DNA of 64,000 nucleotides from Streptococcus sp. F0442 (GTDB lineage Bacteria > Bacillota > Bacilli > Lactobacillales > Streptococcaceae), in contig NZ_KB373315.1 of assembly GCF_000314795.2 (NCBI RefSeq), positions 184,501-248,500 on the forward strand, given 5' to 3'. This document shows, in pieces, positions 17,288-24,017 of this stretch. Every line of letters starts with the position of its first letter. Position 1 is the stretch's first letter. The notes under the pieces were generated by a model. That model had not been told where the DNA came from. It did not search any database and was given only the letters and a program-made list of their open reading frames with translations. Both the position numbers and the translations under genes were made by a program.

Positions 17288-17303
17288 TTATATCTAAAGA
17301 ATA

Positions 17304-17326
17304 AACCACCTACGCGGTGGTTTTCT
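17304..17326 (+). terminator. Terminator after YezG-like gene
   Basis: AACCACC (17304-17310) / GGTGGTT (17316-17322) then TT. Nearly the same hairpin ends the next gene. Confidence 0.75.
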
Positions 17327-17412
17327 TGTTGTTTAACAAATGTTGGTACATATGGTTTATGGTATACTATGGTTGTAGAGAAATGATGCTAAAAATCAAA
17401 TCGGAGGAAAAC

Positions 17413-17952
17413 ATGCTAGAAAACTTTATCAAAGTGGCAGATATGCCCCAAGAAGTTATTGAAAAATACAAGGACCAAGTCCCTGCTGAGTTGTTACAGA
17501 TTTGGCAGGAAGATGGCTTGGGAACCTTTTTAGATGGTTATCTAAAAGTCATCAATCCAGATGATTATCTTGAGCTTCTCCAAGATAGTTATTTCAGAGG
17601 AGATGTCGCTTTTCCTATGTTCGTAACAGCGTTTGGAGATATTGTTACTTGGGAAAAGAACGCCTATGTGGGAATTGTCCAATATAATATTCAGGATTTG
17701 GATATTATTTGTAAGGGGATGGATTTATTCGTTCAATATTTAGATAACGAATATATTACAAAAAAATTTGAACTTGATTTATACAGACAAGCTGTGTCAA
17801 AACATGGTGCTCTGTCTTATAACCAATGTTTCGGTTTTGTCCCGCTCCTAGCATTAGGAGGCTTTAAAGATGTGGATCATATGGATAAAGTTAAAGTCCT
17901 GGAGCACATTTACCTCATGTACCAACTCACAGGCGGAGTGTTTGACGATTGA
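17413..17952 (+). CDS. GAD-like/DUF1851 family orphan immunity protein
   Basis: A 179-residue soluble acidic protein. 'PQEVIEKYKDQVPAELLQIW' (residues 10-29) begins a GAD-like domain, and 'MYQLTGGVFDD' ends the DUF1851 part, an arrangement seen in Tdi1-type immunity proteins of polymorphic toxin systems. ATG 17413 is preceded by CGGAGGA; the longer frame from 17317 has no ribosome site. It has its own extended -10 (TGGTATACT near 17358) and its leader repeats 'AAATCGGAGGA', as in the modules. No cognate toxin is nearby. Immunity function is inferred from family. Confidence 0.75.
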   Translation: MLENFIKVADMPQEVIEKYKDQVPAELLQIWQEDGLGTFLDGYLKVINPDDYLELLQDSYFRGDVAFPMFVTAFGDIVTWEKNAYVGIVQYNIQDLDIICKGMDLFVQYLDNEYITKKFELDLYRQAVSKHGALSYNQCFGFVPLLALGGFKDVDHMDKVKVLEHIYLMYQLTGGVFDD

Positions 17953-17960
17953 TAAAAAAG

Positions 17961-17983
17961 AACCACCCTCGCGGTGGTTTTTT
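17961..17983 (+). terminator. Terminator after DUF1851 gene
   Basis: AACCACC (17961-17967) / GGTGGTT (17973-17979) plus Ts; almost identical to the hairpin at 17304. Confidence 0.75.
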
Positions 17984-18132
17984 CGATGAAAACGAGTGTT
18001 AGATAAATAGTGAGTCTTTGGATGAGACTCGCTTATTTTGTTAATGTAAAATTTTTTGGTACAAATTTTGGTACAAAAAACAAAATGACAAACAAAAAAG
18101 CCTGATATATCAGGCTTCCTGTTGATTTATTG

Positions 18133-18387
18133 GATGCCCCCTGCATGAATTTGTAAGAACTTTTCATATTGAAAATAAACAAAAATGTTGAAATATAGCT
18201 GATTTTAGGGAAATACTTTTAGGTATTTTCAATGTCAGGATTTAAAAATGGGGCAAAAGTGGGGCAAAAATAACGAATGACTCATATAGGTTTCCTATTT
18301 GGTTTGAAAACCTATAATACCTAATGATTATGCTATACTAGATATATAGTGTTGTTATAAATAAATGTCAGTGCGAGATCAAATCGG
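18133..18387 (+). repeat. att/leader module, copy 2
   Basis: Core GATGCCCCCTGCA (18133-18145; one change from the tRNA-Lys end) preceded by CCTGTTGATTTA and a hairpin as found beside the integrase at 23640-23680. The module then runs like copy 1, with 10 extra bases near 18288, but breaks off after AAATCGG before its ATG. Confidence 0.8.
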
Positions 18388-18461
18388 GATACTGTCAATA
18401 ATTATGTGTAAATACTCAAGTAGAGTTACGGAGTGTTAATCAAATAATTATTGACAGTATC
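18388..18461 (+). repeat. 18-bp perfect inverted repeat at the module break
   Basis: GATACTGTCAATAATTAT (18388-18405) and its exact inverse (18444-18461), spacer 38 bp. It begins exactly where module copy 2 loses homology to the others. The right arm carries the -35 of the next promoter, so it may be an operator or a recombination scar. Confidence 0.75.
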
Positions 18462-18479
18462 GAATTTTTCTGGTAGAAT
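18451..18479 (+). promoter_or_regulatory. Promoter of the LapA-like gene
   Basis: TTGACA (18451-18456), 17 bp, TAGAAT (18474-18479). The -35 lies inside the right arm of the inverted repeat. Confidence 0.7.
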
Positions 18480-18543
18480 GGCTTCGGTTAATATCTAAAT
18501 GTTGTGTAGTTTTCTATCAACATAGTCAGGAGAAAAGGAACTT

Positions 18544-18888
18544 ATGCTAAAAAAATTTAATGAATTGTCACTGAAAGATAAGGCTTATCTAATTGGCGGT
18601 TTGATCTTATTAGTCATTGTGATCTGCTTTGGTCTGCTCAATCGTCAAACAGTAACTGTCAGTCTTGTCTTTACACAACTATCTGCTTCCTTGATTTTGG
18701 TGATTTTTACTTGTCTAGTAATCGGAATCATTGCTGGTAGTGTTATTGGTATTAGCTATCACCATAGCAAGACTCAAGATCTGAGAAGCCGCATTGCTGA
18801 AGCAGAAGCGACTATCAATATAAAAGACAAGGAGCTTGTCCAGTACGAGGAACAGGTGCAACAATTAAAACAGGAAGCCAAACAATAA
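18544..18888 (+). CDS. LapA-domain small membrane protein with coiled-coil tail
   Basis: A 114-residue protein with two transmembrane helices (about 14-32 and 43-68) and a C-terminal coiled coil ('RSRIAEAEATINIKDKELVQ', residues 81-110). This matches the LapA/DUF1049 layout common in Firmicutes, of unknown biochemical role. The ATG is preceded by AGGAGAAAAGGA. It sits in the accessory island with its own promoter and terminator, and may be cargo of an integrated element. Confidence 0.65.
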   Translation: MLKKFNELSLKDKAYLIGGLILLVIVICFGLLNRQTVTVSLVFTQLSASLILVIFTCLVIGIIAGSVIGISYHHSKTQDLRSRIAEAEATINIKDKELVQYEEQVQQLKQEAKQ

Positions 18889-18900
18889 GTGTAGAAATCA

Positions 18901-18938
18901 AAAAGTTCCAGAGTCAGGTGAGACTTTGGAACTTTTTT
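18901..18938 (+). terminator. Terminator after LapA-like gene
   Basis: AAAAGTTCCA (18901-18910) pairs with TGGAACTTTT (18927-18936), with an extra internal AGTC/GACT pairing, then Ts. Confidence 0.8.
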
Positions 18939-18957
18939 GGGATAAGAGTGTCCCGTC

Positions 18958-19133
18958 TTAACAGAGCAGGTGTTTATTAGCAAGGATGAAGTCGATAAAC
19001 CGTTGGCTGGCTAAGGGAAGAATACTCCTATCTGTAAAAGCAATAGAAAAAGGTCGGCAAATAGGTGGTTTGGTACTGCGTTGGACAATATTATAATTGA
19101 CTTTCCGACTCAGAAAGATGCAAAAGATTTTCA
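18958..19133 (-). pseudogene. Remnant of a LysR-type regulator (C-terminal end)
   Basis: The minus strand ending at TAA 18958-18960 reads KVNYNIVQRSTKPPICRPF, then continues SIAFTDRSILPLASQRF and a short tail. This is the typical C-terminus of a LysR substrate-binding domain. An in-frame stop lies just upstream (about 19131), and no N-terminal HTH is present, so only ~55 codons remain. Confidence 0.55.
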
Positions 19134-19234
19134 GTTATTTTTCATTACACAAGTTAATGAAAAATAAACATATGTGGCTTTCGTGTTAGATAAAGACCTT
19201 ATTTTAATTTATTCTAACTATTCTCAGGATAACG

Positions 19235-19473
19235 ACATGAATTTGTAAGAACTTTTCATATTGAAAATAAACAAAAATGTTGAAATATAGCTGATTTTAG
19301 GGAAATACTTTTAGGTATTTTCAATGTCAGGATTTAAAAATGGGGCAAAAGTGGGGCAAAAACGAATGACTCGTATTTTGTTTGAAAACCTATAATACCT
19401 AATGATTATGCTATTCTAGATATATAGTTTTGTTATAAATAAATGTCAGTGCGAGATCAAATTGGAGAATAAA
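19235..19473 (+). repeat. att/leader module, copy 3 (core lost)
   Basis: From ACATGAATTTG onward it matches copies 1 and 2 almost base for base, down to a ribosome site AAATTGGAGAA and an ATG. The GATGCCCCCT core is missing, replaced by unrelated sequence. Confidence 0.8.
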
Positions 19474-19513
19474 ATGGAAAAACAAATTTCTACGCAGAAT
19501 GGAATGCGAAAAA
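19474..19513 (+). pseudogene. Collapsed YezG-like immunity gene
   Basis: The ATG and first codons match the YezG-like gene at 16802 (MEKQI). They then join, in another frame, a stretch encoding 'FYAEWNAKK' and a stop, which resembles the C-terminal 'DYAPWNE' region of the same family. Most of the gene has been lost by an internal deletion. Confidence 0.5.
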
Positions 19514-19530
19514 GTGATAATTAAAGAGAC

Positions 19531-19564
19531 AAAAAAGCTGAGAATATGATTTCCCAGCTTTTTT
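19531..19564 (+). terminator. Terminator of the collapsed immunity gene
   Basis: AAAAAAGCTG (19531-19540) / CAGCTTTTTT (19555-19564), 14-nt loop. Confidence 0.75.
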
Positions 19565-19589
19565 GAATGCGATAGAAATAGCAACTAGA

Positions 19590-20105
19590 CTATTTACGAA
19601 AGGCCTCAATAATGTAGGTGAAGCCAGTAACTAAAACTGAAAAGGCAATGACATAAACGACAAAGACACCTGTAGCCACTGGATTGAACAGAATCACTAG
19701 ACCTAGTAAAAATTCAAGCAAGGCTACCCACGTGATATTGCTACCAATAATAGGGAAAATCAATCCTAGACGATTGCCTTTAAAGAAAGCAATAATGGCT
19801 TCTACAATTAACCAAATTCCTACAATGGTCGGAATGACGACCGGCAGGGTCACAAAGCCATAAGCAACGAGGTAAAGAGCTAAGAGAAGACTAACAAATC
19901 CTTGGAAAAGATAAACAGGTGAGCGAAGCTCTTTTGGTGCAGAGAAATAGCCTAAAATAGCTGCTATAGAAGAAACCAGTAAACCAAATGAAATCCACCA
20001 GCTGTAAGCAACAAGATTAGCTACTGGGTTTGTAAATAGGAAAAGTCCTAAAAGGACAAAAACAACTCCTGCAAGGAATAGCAGTAAACGATTAGAAAAT
20101 TTCAT
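19590..20105 (-). CDS. HdeD/DUF308 family membrane protein
   Basis: A 171-residue protein with six closely spaced transmembrane helices in three pairs, matching the HdeD/DUF308 family ('FLFTNPVANLVAYSWWISFG', 'IVGIWLIVEAIIAFFKG', 'IIEAFRK' end). In E. coli HdeD contributes to acid resistance; in Firmicutes the role is unknown. The start is ATG 20105 with GGGGG upstream on its strand. The longer frame reaching 20234 reads through its own promoter, TTGACA (20068-20073 region on the plus strand shown as TGTCAA at 20168-20173) 17 bp TACAAT, so it is rejected. Confidence 0.75.
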   Translation of the reverse strand: MKFSNRLLLFLAGVVFVLLGLFLFTNPVANLVAYSWWISFGLLVSSIAAILGYFSAPKELRSPVYLFQGFVSLLLALYLVAYGFVTLPVVIPTIVGIWLIVEAIIAFFKGNRLGLIFPIIGSNITWVALLEFLLGLVILFNPVATGVFVVYVIAFSVLVTGFTYIIEAFRK

Positions 20106-20144
20106 TTCAATACCCCCTATATAGTATAGTTTTCTAATAAAACT

Positions 20145-20173
20145 ATTGTACTTATTTTTATAGAAAATGTCAA
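20145..20173 (-). promoter_or_regulatory. Promoter of the HdeD-like gene
   Basis: On the minus strand TTGACA (20173-20168), 17 bp, TACAAT (20150-20145). It is a near-consensus promoter. Confidence 0.8.
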
Positions 20174-20323
20174 TAAAATAAATAAACAATTTGGAAGTTT
20201 CAGTCTGACTTACAAAAAGAAAAGGAGTTTTCACTCCTTTTCACAGATTGAAGACAAAGTCCTTATAAAAGTGTCTTCTAAAGATTTTAACTTCAATCTG
20301 AAGCGAGGTTATCCTCGCTTTTT

Positions 20324-20836
20324 CTATTTATCAAACAATTCCTTATTTTCAATTAAGAGTTCTAGTGGAGATTTATCCCTTGCTTCAATAAAACCAGGTT
20401 CATATTGGTTATGAAGTGTTCTTTTCTGAGAAGTTGGATCAATATACAACTCATCTCCATCTTCTGTGTATAGTTGGTTGCCTCTTGTTAAGTAAAGTAA
20501 ATCCTCTAAGTACTGTCCATCAGTTTCTAGAAAATCTTCGATGTATTTGACAGCTTTTAAAATCTCACTTACTTTATCAGAGTATTCATTAGATTCAAGA
20601 ACACTCTTTTCTAACTCAATCTCTTTACTAGTTCCAAATAGTTGGGTTGGAGTTGCATTAAAATATTCTGCTATCTTATCCAAATTTGCAAAGGTAGGAT
20701 AGCTTTTTTGTTTTTCGTAATCAGAGATGGACTGTTTACCAATTCCTAAATCTTCAGCTAGTTGAGTTTGACTTACTCCTTTTTCTATGCGTAGGCGTGC
20801 CAAATTGGGTCCAAAATTTTGAATAATAAAGGTCAT
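20324..20836 (-). CDS. XRE family repressor of the integrative element
   Basis: A 170-residue regulator with an N-terminal HTH_3 domain (about 10-65: 'LRIEKGVSQTQLAEDLGIGK', 'SISDYEKQKSYPTFANLDKI') and a C-terminal charged region without a recognised peptidase motif. It is oriented opposite to the rep-xis-int genes, as in many small integrative elements and phages where the repressor holds the element silent. The 24-bp palindrome at 20937-20960 in the divergent promoter region is the likely operator. The start ATG at 20836 precedes MTFIIQNFGPNLA; no strong ribosome site is visible. Confidence 0.8.
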   Translation of the reverse strand: MTFIIQNFGPNLARLRIEKGVSQTQLAEDLGIGKQSISDYEKQKSYPTFANLDKIAEYFNATPTQLFGTSKEIELEKSVLESNEYSDKVSEILKAVKYIEDFLETDGQYLEDLLYLTRGNQLYTEDGDELYIDPTSQKRTLHNQYEPGFIEARDKSPLELLIENKELFDK

Positions 20837-20903
20837 GGAAAACTCCTATTCTTTTATTTTTAACTTATTTTATCACCTATAAACTTACAAATCAAGTTTT
20901 TAG

Positions 20904-20932
20904 TTGACTATTTAAAATATTTTTTATAAAAT
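20904..20932 (+). promoter_or_regulatory. Rightward promoter of the integrative element
   Basis: TTGACT (20904-20909), 17 bp, TAAAAT (20927-20932), pointing to rep and int. It lies immediately upstream of the palindromic operator. Confidence 0.55.
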
Positions 20933-20936
20933 ATAT

Positions 20937-20960
20937 TTATAACTTATAAATAAGTTATAA
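20937..20960 (+). promoter_or_regulatory. 24-bp palindromic operator (likely XRE repressor site)
   Basis: TTATAACTTA (20937-20946), TAAA, TAAGTTATAA (20951-20960): perfect 10-bp arms. Bound repressor would block the rightward promoter. Confidence 0.65.
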
Positions 20961-21053
20961 ATAATACAAAAAAATAGCTCGTAAGTTTAGGGACAGTGAG
21001 TGAGGAGGAAGTTGAGGATGAGACGATGACTTATGACTATTCGAAGCCTTAGA

Positions 21054-21140
21054 GCTAGAAATTGTGTGGACAAGGACAAGGGCGAGCCTGACGGGAAGTC
21101 AGGCGAAGTCCCGAAGACTGCCGTCCAGACAATTTCTAGC
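21054..21140 (+). other. Structured origin-like DNA before rep (candidate dso/oriT)
   Basis: Arms GCTAGAAATTGT (21054-21065) and ACAATTTCTAGC (21129-21140) pair perfectly, with an inner TGGAC/GTCCA pair continuing the stem. A nested perfect hairpin, GCCTGAC-GGGAA-GTCAGGC (21086-21104), sits inside. GC content and structure differ from the AT-rich neighbours. Location just upstream of a Rep_trans gene fits an origin of rolling-circle replication or transfer. A 65-codon ORF through it has no coding features. Confidence 0.5.
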
Positions 21141-21275
21141 CAAGCAAAAGTTGGCTATTCTAACAGCCAGCAAAAAGGTACACTTAGGACAACGTCCAAA
21201 GAACGACGGAACGAGCAAACGTTGATTTGACGGTGTTTCTGAGACCTAAAAAATCTAAAAGAAGGGGGGACAATT

Positions 21276-22253
21276 TTGTTGGTTTCTTTACAAGATTTAA
21301 GAAGCATTCAAGAACGATGTGATGTAGGAGAATTAGTACAGCGACTAGATGTCAGTATTGATAGATTAACGGTTATCTGGGATACAGACACTGGTTCCCT
21401 AAGACGAATTTTCAAAAATCTGAAACAGGCAATAAGTACAAGAGTTGACGCATTTGAAATACATGATAACGTGCGAGATGATGTCTTTGCTTTAGCTAAG
21501 GATCTTAATGAGTATGATTCAATCAATATTATATTTTTTCAATTATCCACTTATGGAGGTGAACAATTGATTCGGATTGATTTCAATCCTAACACTTTAA
21601 AAGAATTTGATGGAATGAAAGTATGGAGGCAATTAATGTACTTTGCCAGATTGAATTCATTGACGGTACGTTTGTCTCGTTTTGATTTGGCATTTGACAT
21701 TTTCAACAGGCCTGAAATCGTTAATTTGCAACATATTAAAGGTGGTGTTACACATAAGGTCTTCTATGGTCGAGGGGGCGAATTAGAGACGAAATATTGG
21801 GGTTCTAGCGGTAGTAATGTACAAGTTAGGTTATATGATAAGAATAAAGAAATCATTGCTCACAAGCGAGAAGAGAAGCTAGATTTGGATGTGAATCCGT
21901 TTTGGTGGAGACTAGAGTTCCAACTCAGAACCAAAGCGATTGGTGAGGAGATGGTCCAAGATATTATGAGTAGACTTGATAATTTCGGGTTTTATAAGCT
22001 AGATCATATTCGAGTGGATCAAAGAGCCTTTACAATTATCTTTCTCAACAATCCTGAACTGTTATCATTAGCTTTTCCAAATTTAAAATCAGACAGCATC
22101 AAAAAGAAAAAAACAAGAGTCCGCAAACTATTGAGAGAAGAAACGAACCAATTTGCGGAAGAATTAAAAGAAGTATTAATACAGAATCTCCCTAAATTAA
22201 ATGCAGAATTACAACTACTTGTAGGCGAGTTTCTGACTTTAGAAAATAAATAA
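21276..22253 (+). CDS. Replication initiation factor (Rep_trans family)
   Basis: A 325-residue protein related to the Rep_trans (PF02486) initiators of small integrative elements and rolling-circle plasmids. The segment 'GSNVQVRLYDKNKEIIAHKR' holds the conserved tyrosine region where the nicking enzyme attaches to DNA. 'NPFWWRLEFQLR' is another conserved block. It would nick the element's origin and start rolling-circle copying after excision. The start is TTG 21276 (or TTG 21279), with GAAGGGGGGA about 6 nt upstream. It is followed 11 bp later by a DUF3173 gene and then the integrase, a standard cassette. Confidence 0.85.
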   Translation: MLVSLQDLRSIQERCDVGELVQRLDVSIDRLTVIWDTDTGSLRRIFKNLKQAISTRVDAFEIHDNVRDDVFALAKDLNEYDSINIIFFQLSTYGGEQLIRIDFNPNTLKEFDGMKVWRQLMYFARLNSLTVRLSRFDLAFDIFNRPEIVNLQHIKGGVTHKVFYGRGGELETKYWGSSGSNVQVRLYDKNKEIIAHKREEKLDLDVNPFWWRLEFQLRTKAIGEEMVQDIMSRLDNFGFYKLDHIRVDQRAFTIIFLNNPELLSLAFPNLKSDSIKKKKTRVRKLLREETNQFAEELKEVLIQNLPKLNAELQLLVGEFLTLENK

Positions 22254-22264
22254 GGAGGATAACT

Positions 22265-22453
22265 ATGGACAATAATTTAATTAGTAACAAAGAATTAATT
22301 GAAATGGGCTATCGCCCTCATACAGCGAATGATATCATTCATCAGGCAAGAGAATTACTTGTCTCACGAGGCTATACATTTTATAATCGCAAACGTTTGA
22401 TGGTTGTTCCAAAAAGTGTTGTAAATGAGATTCTAGGAACTGAGGTGGCGTAA
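22265..22453 (+). CDS. DUF3173 family small protein (excisionase-like position)
   Basis: A 62-residue protein. 'SNKELIEMGYRPHTANDIIH' and 'VVPKSVVNEILG' mark the DUF3173 family, which lies between Rep and integrase genes in many streptococcal and enterococcal elements. It appears to hold a winged-HTH-like domain and probably serves as excisionase or directionality factor (inference). AAGGAGG precedes the ATG. The integrase gene starts 2 bp after its stop. Confidence 0.8.
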   Translation: MDNNLISNKELIEMGYRPHTANDIIHQARELLVSRGYTFYNRKRLMVVPKSVVNEILGTEVA

Positions 22454-22454
22454 T

Positions 22455-23594
22455 ATGGCAAGTGTTCGTTATCGAAAGCGAGGAGATAGTAATTTATGGA
22501 CCTATGAAATTCGTAGCGAAGGGAAAACTGTTGTTCATAATAGCGGTTTTAAAACAAAAAAACTTGCAGAGTCAGAAGCTGAACCGATTCTGCAAGAACT
22601 TCGTTTAGGAAAAAGAATTTCTAGAGATATTTCTCTTGTAGATCTGTATCAAGAATGGCTTGAACTAAAAATTCTACCGAGTAGTAGGTCGGAAGAGACA
22701 AAGAAAAAATATCTTCTCCGTAAAAACACAATTGAAAGATTATTTGGAAATAAAAAAGTCACTCAAATTCGTGCGAGTGAATACCAAAGAATTATGAATA
22801 AGTATGGACAAACAGTTGGTAGAAATTTTCTTGGTAGATTGAATACTGGGATTCATCAGAGCATCCAAATGGCAATTGCAGACAAAGTTCTAATAGATGA
22901 TTTTACACAACATGTCGAGTTATTTTCATCCAAAGAACAACAGATGACAGAAGAGAAATATTTACATACAGAAAAGGACTATCTGGATTTACTTTTAGCA
23001 GTAAAGAGAAAATTTGATTACCAACGTTCAATTGTTCCTTATATTGTCTATTTTCTATTAAAAACAGGCATGAGGTTTGGAGAGTTAATAGCGTTAACTT
23101 GGAATGAAGTTGACTTTGACAGAGGACTGCTAAAAACATATAGGAGGTTTAATACCCTTTCTCATAAATTTGTCCCTCCAAAAAATAAAACGTCTATTCG
23201 GATGGTACCGATAGACGAAGAATGTATTAAGATATTACAAGTCCTAAAAATTGAACAGGAGAAGGCTAATAAAGAGCTAGGAATCAAGAATAGGTATAAA
23301 ATGATTTTTCAGCATTATGGATATATTCACTTGGTACCAGATATTGCAAGTGTCAATAAAGCTTTGAGTGTTCTTTTAAATGAATTAGATATTTATCCAA
23401 TTATCACGACAAAAGGAGCACGTCATACCTATGGAAGCTACCTCTGGCACAAAGGATTTGACCTTGGAGTTATTGCAAAAATTCTAGGGCATAGAGATAT
23501 TTCAATGTTAGTAGAAGTATATGGACACACTTTAGAAGAGAAAATTTTTGAAGAATTTAATCAAATTAGAGATGTTTGGAAAGATTGCTCATAA
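22455..23594 (+). CDS. Tyrosine recombinase/integrase at tRNA-Lys
   Basis: A 379-residue tyrosine recombinase with an N-terminal AP2-like arm-binding domain (1-60), a SAM-like core-binding domain (about 65-165) and a C-terminal catalytic domain. Catalytic residues are seen in 'TGMRFGELIALTW' (Arg I), 'TKGARHTYGSYL' (box II, where the usual HxxR begins with Lys), 'ILGHRDISM' and nucleophile Tyr in 'EVYGHT'. It integrates the element at the 3' end of the adjacent tRNA-Lys gene. Its stop lies 87 bp from the tRNA end, the usual geometry. TGGGGCAAA repeats after the stop are likely arm-binding sites. Confidence 0.92.
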   Translation: MASVRYRKRGDSNLWTYEIRSEGKTVVHNSGFKTKKLAESEAEPILQELRLGKRISRDISLVDLYQEWLELKILPSSRSEETKKKYLLRKNTIERLFGNKKVTQIRASEYQRIMNKYGQTVGRNFLGRLNTGIHQSIQMAIADKVLIDDFTQHVELFSSKEQQMTEEKYLHTEKDYLDLLLAVKRKFDYQRSIVPYIVYFLLKTGMRFGELIALTWNEVDFDRGLLKTYRRFNTLSHKFVPPKNKTSIRMVPIDEECIKILQVLKIEQEKANKELGIKNRYKMIFQHYGYIHLVPDIASVNKALSVLLNELDIYPIITTKGARHTYGSYLWHKGFDLGVIAKILGHRDISMLVEVYGHTLEEKIFEEFNQIRDVWKDCS

Positions 23595-23639
23595 AAAAAT
23601 GTGGGGCAAATGATGGGGCAAATCAGTTATAGACAAGCA

Positions 23640-23666
23640 AAAAAGCCTTATAAATCAAGGCTTTTT
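23640..23666 (+). terminator. Bidirectional terminator between integrase and tRNA-Lys
   Basis: AAAAAGCCTT (23640-23649) / AAGGCTTTTT (23657-23666). It serves both the integrase (plus) and the tRNA/6S transcripts (minus). A similar hairpin sits before the att core at 18133. Confidence 0.85.
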
Positions 23667-23678
23667 CCTGTTGATTTA

Positions 23679-23691
23679 GATGCCCCCTACA
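23679..23691. other. Attachment core (attR) overlapping the tRNA-Lys 3' end
   Basis: GATGCCCCCTACA. The same or nearly the same sequence is at 16556-16567 and 18133-18145. An integrase that targets a tRNA 3' end recreates the tRNA end on one side, as seen here. Confidence 0.7.
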
Positions 23692-23753
23692 GGGCTCGAA
23701 CCTGTGACCCATAGATTAAGAGTCTACTGCTCTACCAACTGAGCTAAGGAGGC
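23681..23753 (-). tRNA. tRNA-Lys (anticodon CUU)
   Basis: A 73-nt tRNA on the minus strand. The acceptor stem GCCTCCT pairs with AGGGGGC, and the discriminator is A. The D arm is GCTC-AGTTGGTA-GAGC. The anticodon loop CTCTTAA gives anticodon CTT (Lys). The T arm is ACAGG-TTCGAGC-CCTGT. CCA is not encoded. Its 3' end is the integration site of the element to the left. Confidence 0.95.
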
Positions 23754-23759
23754 AAATAT

Positions 23760-23954
23760 AAAAAGCTGTATTGGTGCCGAAACTTCACGATTTGTATTGA
23801 ACCCGCGCAATTAAGCAGGTGGGCAACTCGCTCTGACTTAGCTGCTTCCGCGTGAAACGGCCTGCATACTGCCAGAAGTCTTTTGTTTCCCTAATAATAC
23901 AAAAAATAGTCGGTCAACACTTAAGTGTGAGTTCGTACACCACAGCGTTTCTAT
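23760..23954 (-). ncRNA. ssrS: 6S RNA (SsrS), probable
   Basis: A minus-strand promoter TTGAAA (23988-23983), 16 bp, TATCAT (23966-23961) would start an RNA near 23954. The 5' GCTGTGGTG and 3' CACCAATACAGC ends pair to form a long closing stem, followed by a U run at 23764-23760. Length (~195 nt), the extended internal loop and the place between tRNA-Lys and rarA fit streptococcal 6S RNA, which binds sigma-A RNA polymerase. No covariance search was done. Confidence 0.65.
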
Positions 23955-24017
23955 ATGTATATGATACCACATTTTGGAAATATTTCAAGAAAAAATCTCA
24001 TTTTTTTGAAACCGATG

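Noticed and set aside
18388..18461. Insertion sequence or MITE bounded by the 18-bp repeats
   Set aside because: The total span is only 74 bp, no target duplication was seen, and one arm holds a promoter box.
16556..19480. CRISPR array from the three repeated modules
   Set aside because: Repeats are ~240 bp and far apart, with no short regular spacers or cas genes.
21033..21230. 65-codon ORF before rep
   Set aside because: It runs through the structured origin-like DNA, has no ribosome site or recognisable composition, and is explained by the inverted repeats.
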